From contig CAZOZP010000033.1 of the NCBI GenBank assembly GCA_964584325.1, forward strand, positions 1-37,530: DNA of 37,530 nucleotides, written 5' to 3'. Both the position numbers and the translations under genes were made by a program. Positions 33,701-37,530 of the stretch are shown here, piece after piece; the stretch's first letter is position 1, and each line of letters begins with the position of its first letter. The stretch comes from CAZOZP01 sp964584325. Lineage in GTDB: Bacteria; Bacteroidota; Ignavibacteria; Ignavibacteriales; Melioribacteraceae. Under the pieces are notes generated by a model. It was given only the letters and a program-made list of their open reading frames with translations, searched no databases and was not told the origin of the DNA.

Positions 33701-34999
33701 ATGCATCGAGCCATAATTGTAGTATTATTATTAACCATTTTTATTTCCTGCATAAACGAACCAGCGGGATTAAAAGCAGGTAGTGTAACCATTACAGCAT
33801 ACTCTCCCGGAGTAAAGGAAACTTTTCTAAATATTAAAGCTGAACTAAATTCTGACGAGGTGCTGGTTATTAAAAGAAGCGGTAAGGAAATAAAAAGCTT
33901 CCAGGGTATGATCATAGATACGAATATAACAGATAGCGGACTTGAAGAAAATACAATATACACATACAGTTGTGATATTTATAATAAAAAAGGTATTGTC
34001 TCTAAAAGCAAAGAGCTGGAAATAAGAACGTTAAAACCCTCAAGTCATAATTTTACCTGGAAGAAGTATTATATCGGCGATTGTTCTGTATGTCATTTAA
34101 AAGACGTTAAAATATTAAACGATAACGATATCTGGGTAGTTGGAGAGTATGCGATCAGAGATAGTACTGGGGAATGTAGTTATCCACCTTATAATGCTGC
34201 ACACTGGAATGGAAAGCAATGGGAATTTAAGAGTTTTGAGTTTGAAACCTATCCAGGATTATTCGGGTTTGCTTCCAGTGACGCTGTGTGGGGGATGAGT
34301 GGAAATGATTATTGGCTGTTTTCTTCAGCCGGAGGATATTTGCATTGGGATGGGAGTAATTGGGAAAAAAAATACATAACCAGTGGCAGACGAGGGAGTG
34401 CTGTAAAAGTATGGGGAACAAGTTCAGAAAACTTCTATATTGCCTGCACCAATGGGGGAATAACGCATTACGATGGTAAAAAGTTTAATTTACTTGAAAC
34501 AGGTACAAATTCAGTAATATACGATATTTGGGGTTATAACGATGCTGTTGACGGGAAGGAAAAGAAAATAGCCGCTGTTTCTAACTGGGGTGAGATAGGC
34601 GATTGTGGAGTTATGTGCATTGACGAAACCAACAAAGTACAAATCGATAGGTGGAATTCTACGATTTATGATGTGAGATCTGTCTGGACAAATAATGGCT
34701 ACCCATTTTACATAGCCGGAGCAGGAGTATTTAACAATACACTTGGCAAGTGGCATGAAATAAATGAGTTGCCGTCAGTTTATTCATCTATTATTCGTGG
34801 GAATGGGAACAACGATATTATGTTAGGCGGTCATTTTGGCTATTTAGCACATTACAACGGTATTGACTGGAAAGTTTATGATGATTTTATTGAAGAGCAG
34901 ATACTGTTCACCGCCTTGGATATAAAGGGCAACAAAGTTGTCTTATCCGGAGTATCAGGAGGGCGGGGTGTAATTGTTGTCGGGACAAGAAATGAATAA
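33701..34999 (+). CDS. Lipoprotein with Fn3-like domain and beta-propeller repeats
   Basis: A 432-aa surface lipoprotein. The lipobox FISC puts the lipid on C17. Residues about 25-110 form an Fn3-like sandwich (SVTITAYSPGVKETFLNIKA, ending YTYSCDIYNKKGIVSKSKEL). The rest carries propeller-like repeats built around D-I/V-W and W-G-T/S: NDNDIWVVGEYA, AAHWNGKQWEF, GYLHWDGSNWEKK, KVWGTSSENFYIA, THYDGKKF, and LAHYNGIDWKVYDD. These resemble Reg_prop/YCF48-like blades, but no catalytic site is visible. AAGGA 5 nt before the ATG is a good ribosome binding site. A long secreted-protein gene follows after 26 nt, probably on the same transcript. Confidence 0.78.
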   Translation: MHRAIIVVLLLTIFISCINEPAGLKAGSVTITAYSPGVKETFLNIKAELNSDEVLVIKRSGKEIKSFQGMIIDTNITDSGLEENTIYTYSCDIYNKKGIVSKSKELEIRTLKPSSHNFTWKKYYIGDCSVCHLKDVKILNDNDIWVVGEYAIRDSTGECSYPPYNAAHWNGKQWEFKSFEFETYPGLFGFASSDAVWGMSGNDYWLFSSAGGYLHWDGSNWEKKYITSGRRGSAVKVWGTSSENFYIACTNGGITHYDGKKFNLLETGTNSVIYDIWGYNDAVDGKEKKIAAVSNWGEIGDCGVMCIDETNKVQIDRWNSTIYDVRSVWTNNGYPFYIAGAGVFNNTLGKWHEINELPSVYSSIIRGNGNNDIMLGGHFGYLAHYNGIDWKVYDDFIEEQILFTALDIKGNKVVLSGVSGGRGVIVVGTRNE

Positions 35000-35025
35000 C
35001 ATTTTAAAAAAAATAAGAGGATAGA

Positions 35026-35763
35026 ATGAAGAAATTATTTACGGTAATTATCTGTTTAATTATTGTCTCTAAGGCTTATCCGCAAGGTACTGTAAATGTA
35101 AACTGCTACCATTTGAGTCAGGAAAACCGTATTGTTGAAAAGATAATTAAATATTTTCCGGATGGGACAATAAGTGAACCGGATTTTGTAACTTCACTAC
35201 CGAATACCAATTCTTCAATAATTAAAGTAGGGAAAAGCATTTCGGATCACAACACACAGTTAGATTTCTCTGAATCCTATTCCTGCGGAATAGCGATATT
35301 CGACCTTTCTCTTGAATCAGATATGCCTTATTATACCGGCCCGAAAATGAATGTTGTGGCTAAGTTGTCAGTTATGCTTCATAATCTGGATTTATCAGGA
35401 ACGCAAACCGATAATTATAGATTCGAGGTAGTATCTTTAAATGAAGATATTTTTAGTTTAGATGATAAATCCCGGTATGAGTTAATAATGACGGCGCCTG
35501 CAATAGCCGCCGGTGGATATAAAAGCGGGATTATTCAAGCTGATGTATCAACAATTGTCAACGAGGCCTCTTATGCTTCTATGAAGGTGATTTTTGGAAT
35601 AAGGCCGAAAAACGAAGACCAGATGTGGGACGCTGTTAAGATGGCGAAGCTTGAATACAACGGCACGAAAGAAGCGCCACAATATACAACGGTTAATGTT
35701 AATCAAAAAAAGACAATGCCTCTTATGGCAAAGTTAAATATTGGGCAAAGAATAACAAATTAA
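35026..35763 (+). CDS. 5' part of a long secreted protein, ended by a frameshift
   Basis: A 245-codon reading frame with a signal peptide (MKKLFTVIICLIIVSKAYPQ) and AGAGG 5 nt before the ATG. The body is beta-rich, Ser/Asn-rich and not assignable to a family (for example KMNVVAKLSVMLHNLDLSG and YASMKVIFGIRPKNEDQMWD). The last 16 codons (TMPLMAKLNIGQRITN) follow an A7 run at 35705-35711 and look unlike the rest. The -1 frame entered there reads DNASYGKVKYWAKNNKLSEE and stays open to the window edge. The gene was therefore very probably one long ORF; either a base is missing from the A run or the ribosome shifts frame there. Confidence 0.75.
   Translation: MKKLFTVIICLIIVSKAYPQGTVNVNCYHLSQENRIVEKIIKYFPDGTISEPDFVTSLPNTNSSIIKVGKSISDHNTQLDFSESYSCGIAIFDLSLESDMPYYTGPKMNVVAKLSVMLHNLDLSGTQTDNYRFEVVSLNEDIFSLDDKSRYELIMTAPAIAAGGYKSGIIQADVSTIVNEASYASMKVIFGIRPKNEDQMWDAVKMAKLEYNGTKEAPQYTTVNVNQKKTMPLMAKLNIGQRITN
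35706..35712 (+). other. A AAA AAG slippery heptamer at the frame break
   Basis: In the frame of the upstream ORF the bases read CA-A AAA AAG, the heptamer used for -1 frameshifting in E. coli dnaX. Slipping back one base leads to GAC at 35712 and the long downstream frame. A single deletion from A8 would give the same picture. The flanks show only a weak 4-bp stem (TGCC/GGCA) and no strong upstream Shine-Dalgarno-like site. Confidence 0.5.
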
Positions 35764-37530
35764 GCGAAGAGAAATATGTGCCGTATTCTATCCCTTCTAT
35801 ACAAATAGGTACTAATGTTGTTTTGAAAGCGGATCAGAAACTATCCTCGGATTACCAGAAGTATTCGTATTGGCGAGAAATGACGCAAGTCCCCAATTCT
35901 CGAAAGTTTTTAATTGATACCGATAATCCAAATTTCACTTCATATTTTGAGAAAGCGTATGATGATGTGGTCATAAGAAATATCTACGATGGTGTTAACC
36001 AAACAATTTCAGGCGTGAATGAAAATCTTCTATTTAAGGACCCTTGGTTAGCTGATATTCCGGAACCAATTTACGGTTATAAAAATGGAGGGAATCAAGA
36101 TGCAACTTTTAGAAATATCCCTACTCCGTTTAATCCGGGATACACCAATAATGCTAACGGATTCGTCTATAAAGGTGTCTTTTGGAATAAATATCCTGAT
36201 AATGCTAAGCCTAACTCTCCATATTATTCTCTTCGTGCATTGAAAAAATCAAAAGTAAATATTTTTAATGCTGAAAGAGAAATATTATTTCTTGATTGGG
36301 GGACGAATTCAAGTGCGCAATTAGTGACGCCACTTAATAACAACGCAGGTAAATATGAAAGCCCGGTGGTATTTATAGGAGCAAACCCTTTAGTAAGCGT
36401 AAACTACAAAGCTTCGATGCTTTCAAATAACCTGTTTGCTTTTAATAATTCATCCCAATGTAAATACCTTAAGGAAATATTTAACACGACATACAAACCG
36501 GAAAATATTGTTTATGAATCTATGGGGAAAGTTTGGTACGAGAGAAATACAGGGAGCGGTTGGTCATTTGCCAATAACGGGGCATTAAACGATGGGAATC
36601 CGGCTAAAAGTCCGTCGTTTGATTCGTGGGGCAGAGAGTCCTCCGGTATTCAAAGTATAGTGTATCAGTATAATGCCGGGATAAAAGTAGAAACATTTAA
36701 TGCCGGAATAAAAGTCGGGCAAGCTGATGTTGTCGATTATATCATAAATGATTATTCTTTTGACTGTAAACCTGTAATGTCATCGGGAAACGCAGGAAGA
36801 GTTCTGGTTGTATGGCAAGATGAAGGGCTGTATTACAGATTCGGAAGTTATAGTTTCTCGGGAACAAACAGTATATATTGGCATAACGAACCAACTTTAA
36901 TTCCTGGTACAGGCGTGAACTCAAAGAATCCGTCAATTTACTCGGTTTATGAGAATCAGCAGAAATATCACGTAGTTTGGGAAGAAGGAGGAAGCCGTAT
37001 AATTAGAAGAGTATTTTCTGTTAATCTGCCTGAATATAATTCAGTTACTATAGGAGATCCAATAGAAATAAAAGCATCTGCCATTAATTGTGAAACAATA
37101 ACAAATCCGGTTATATCAATAAATGCAAATAATGCAAATGATATTAGAATTGCGTTCATAGCAAAAAACAACAAAGGTATAAATCAAGCAGCGACATATT
37201 ATAATCATCAGTATTCATTTTTCGGATCGGGAGTAAATTCATTGGTTGTAAATGCCCTAAGCGCAAGTACTTTGTTAGCTTATTATGAACAAAATGCAAT
37301 AACAAGCAAGATTGCAGAAATAACCCCATATTATTCGATAATAAAGAACTCAAGTATTTCAGGAAAATTGGCGATGAATCCTTGTAACAGTAAACAAGAA
37401 TCTAAAATAACAGGAATTGTATCATTCGGTGCATATTATATTTTTAGTCAATCCAATGCACTTTCACTTCTGAAAGCAAGCGATATCAAAACCGGAAAGG
37501 AAGGCATAATCGCAAAAGGCGATGCGGCGG
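35712..37530 (+). CDS. 3' continuation of the long secreted protein, open at the window edge
   Basis: A frame with no stop from 35703 to the last base (over 600 codons), in the -1 frame relative to the ORF that ends at 35763. It has no signal peptide of its own; internal starts exist (GTG 35778, ATG 35880) but none has a strong ribosome binding site, so it is best read as the rest of the upstream gene. The protein is rich in Asn, Ser and Tyr, with sialidase/propeller-like pieces such as GKVWYERNTGSGW, SKNPSIYSVYENQQKYHVVW and NPVISINANNANDIRIAFIA. A small in-frame duplication (NAGIKV twice, 36672-36688 and 36699-36715) is present. The C-terminus, where a T9SS sorting domain might be, lies outside the window. 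Confidence 0.75.

Overview
The window reads as chromosomal DNA of a member of the Ignavibacteria (Ignavibacteriota/Chlorobi branch of the FCB group) or a close relative. Grounds: AT-rich, Lys/Ile/Asn-rich coding; a type IX secretion (T9SS) C-terminal sorting domain with the NYPNPFNP motif; a Bacteroidota-style tmRNA tag (GENSYALAA); a split ATP synthase operon (atpHAG without atpDC); many short SPII lipoproteins; and Reg_prop/Y_Y_Y propeller signalling. The assignment rests on protein style only; no database search was possible.

Layout. 1-3011: end of an ATP synthase operon (atpH-atpA-atpG). 3066-6701: a translation/secretion operon (ffh-rpsP-khpA-rimM-trmD-rplS) ending in a hairpin at 6718-6746, followed by a divergent MqnA-fold protein. 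7607-9171 (minus): serA and a small conserved protein. 9314-13927 (plus): a TPR lipoprotein with its own terminator, a DUF3467 protein, and a 1013-aa membrane receptor made of 14 Reg_prop blades, a Y_Y_Y domain, one TM helix and a class III adenylate cyclase domain. 14011-17486: a large lipoprotein and an outer-membrane beta-barrel protein. 17483-19925 (minus): lptF-lptG, LPS export permeases. 20089-23903 (plus): M20 dipeptidase, lipoprotein, YgfZ-like folate protein and PduO-type cobalamin adenosyltransferase, mostly with ATGA overlaps, running directly into ssrA (tmRNA), whose first base is the last base of the preceding stop codon. 24334-24534: a cluster of inverted repeats. 24566-29049: sbcD-sbcC. 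29110-29976 (minus): an acetylglutamate kinase of the fungal/Xanthomonas NAGS-K type. 30356-37530: secreted and surface proteins (a T9SS cargo, a lipoprotein fragment, a propeller lipoprotein, a long secreted protein cut by the window edge), with a repeat-rich non-coding stretch at 32912-33330.

Most notable: (1) the last gene is broken by one base at an A7 run that forms the dnaX-type heptamer A AAA AAG. A 245-codon ORF continues in the -1 frame for over 1.8 kb without a stop to the window edge, so it is a frameshift mutation, a sequence error, or recoding. (2) The Reg_prop receptor carries all class III adenylyl cyclase residues (D827, D871, K867, D936, N943, R947), so a periplasmic two-propeller sensor appears to be wired to cAMP. 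(3) There are nested palindromes behind ssrA and a patchwork of intergenic repeats near 33 kb. Nothing in the window is a CRISPR array, an insertion sequence with a transposase, a prophage, or a recognisable defence cassette.
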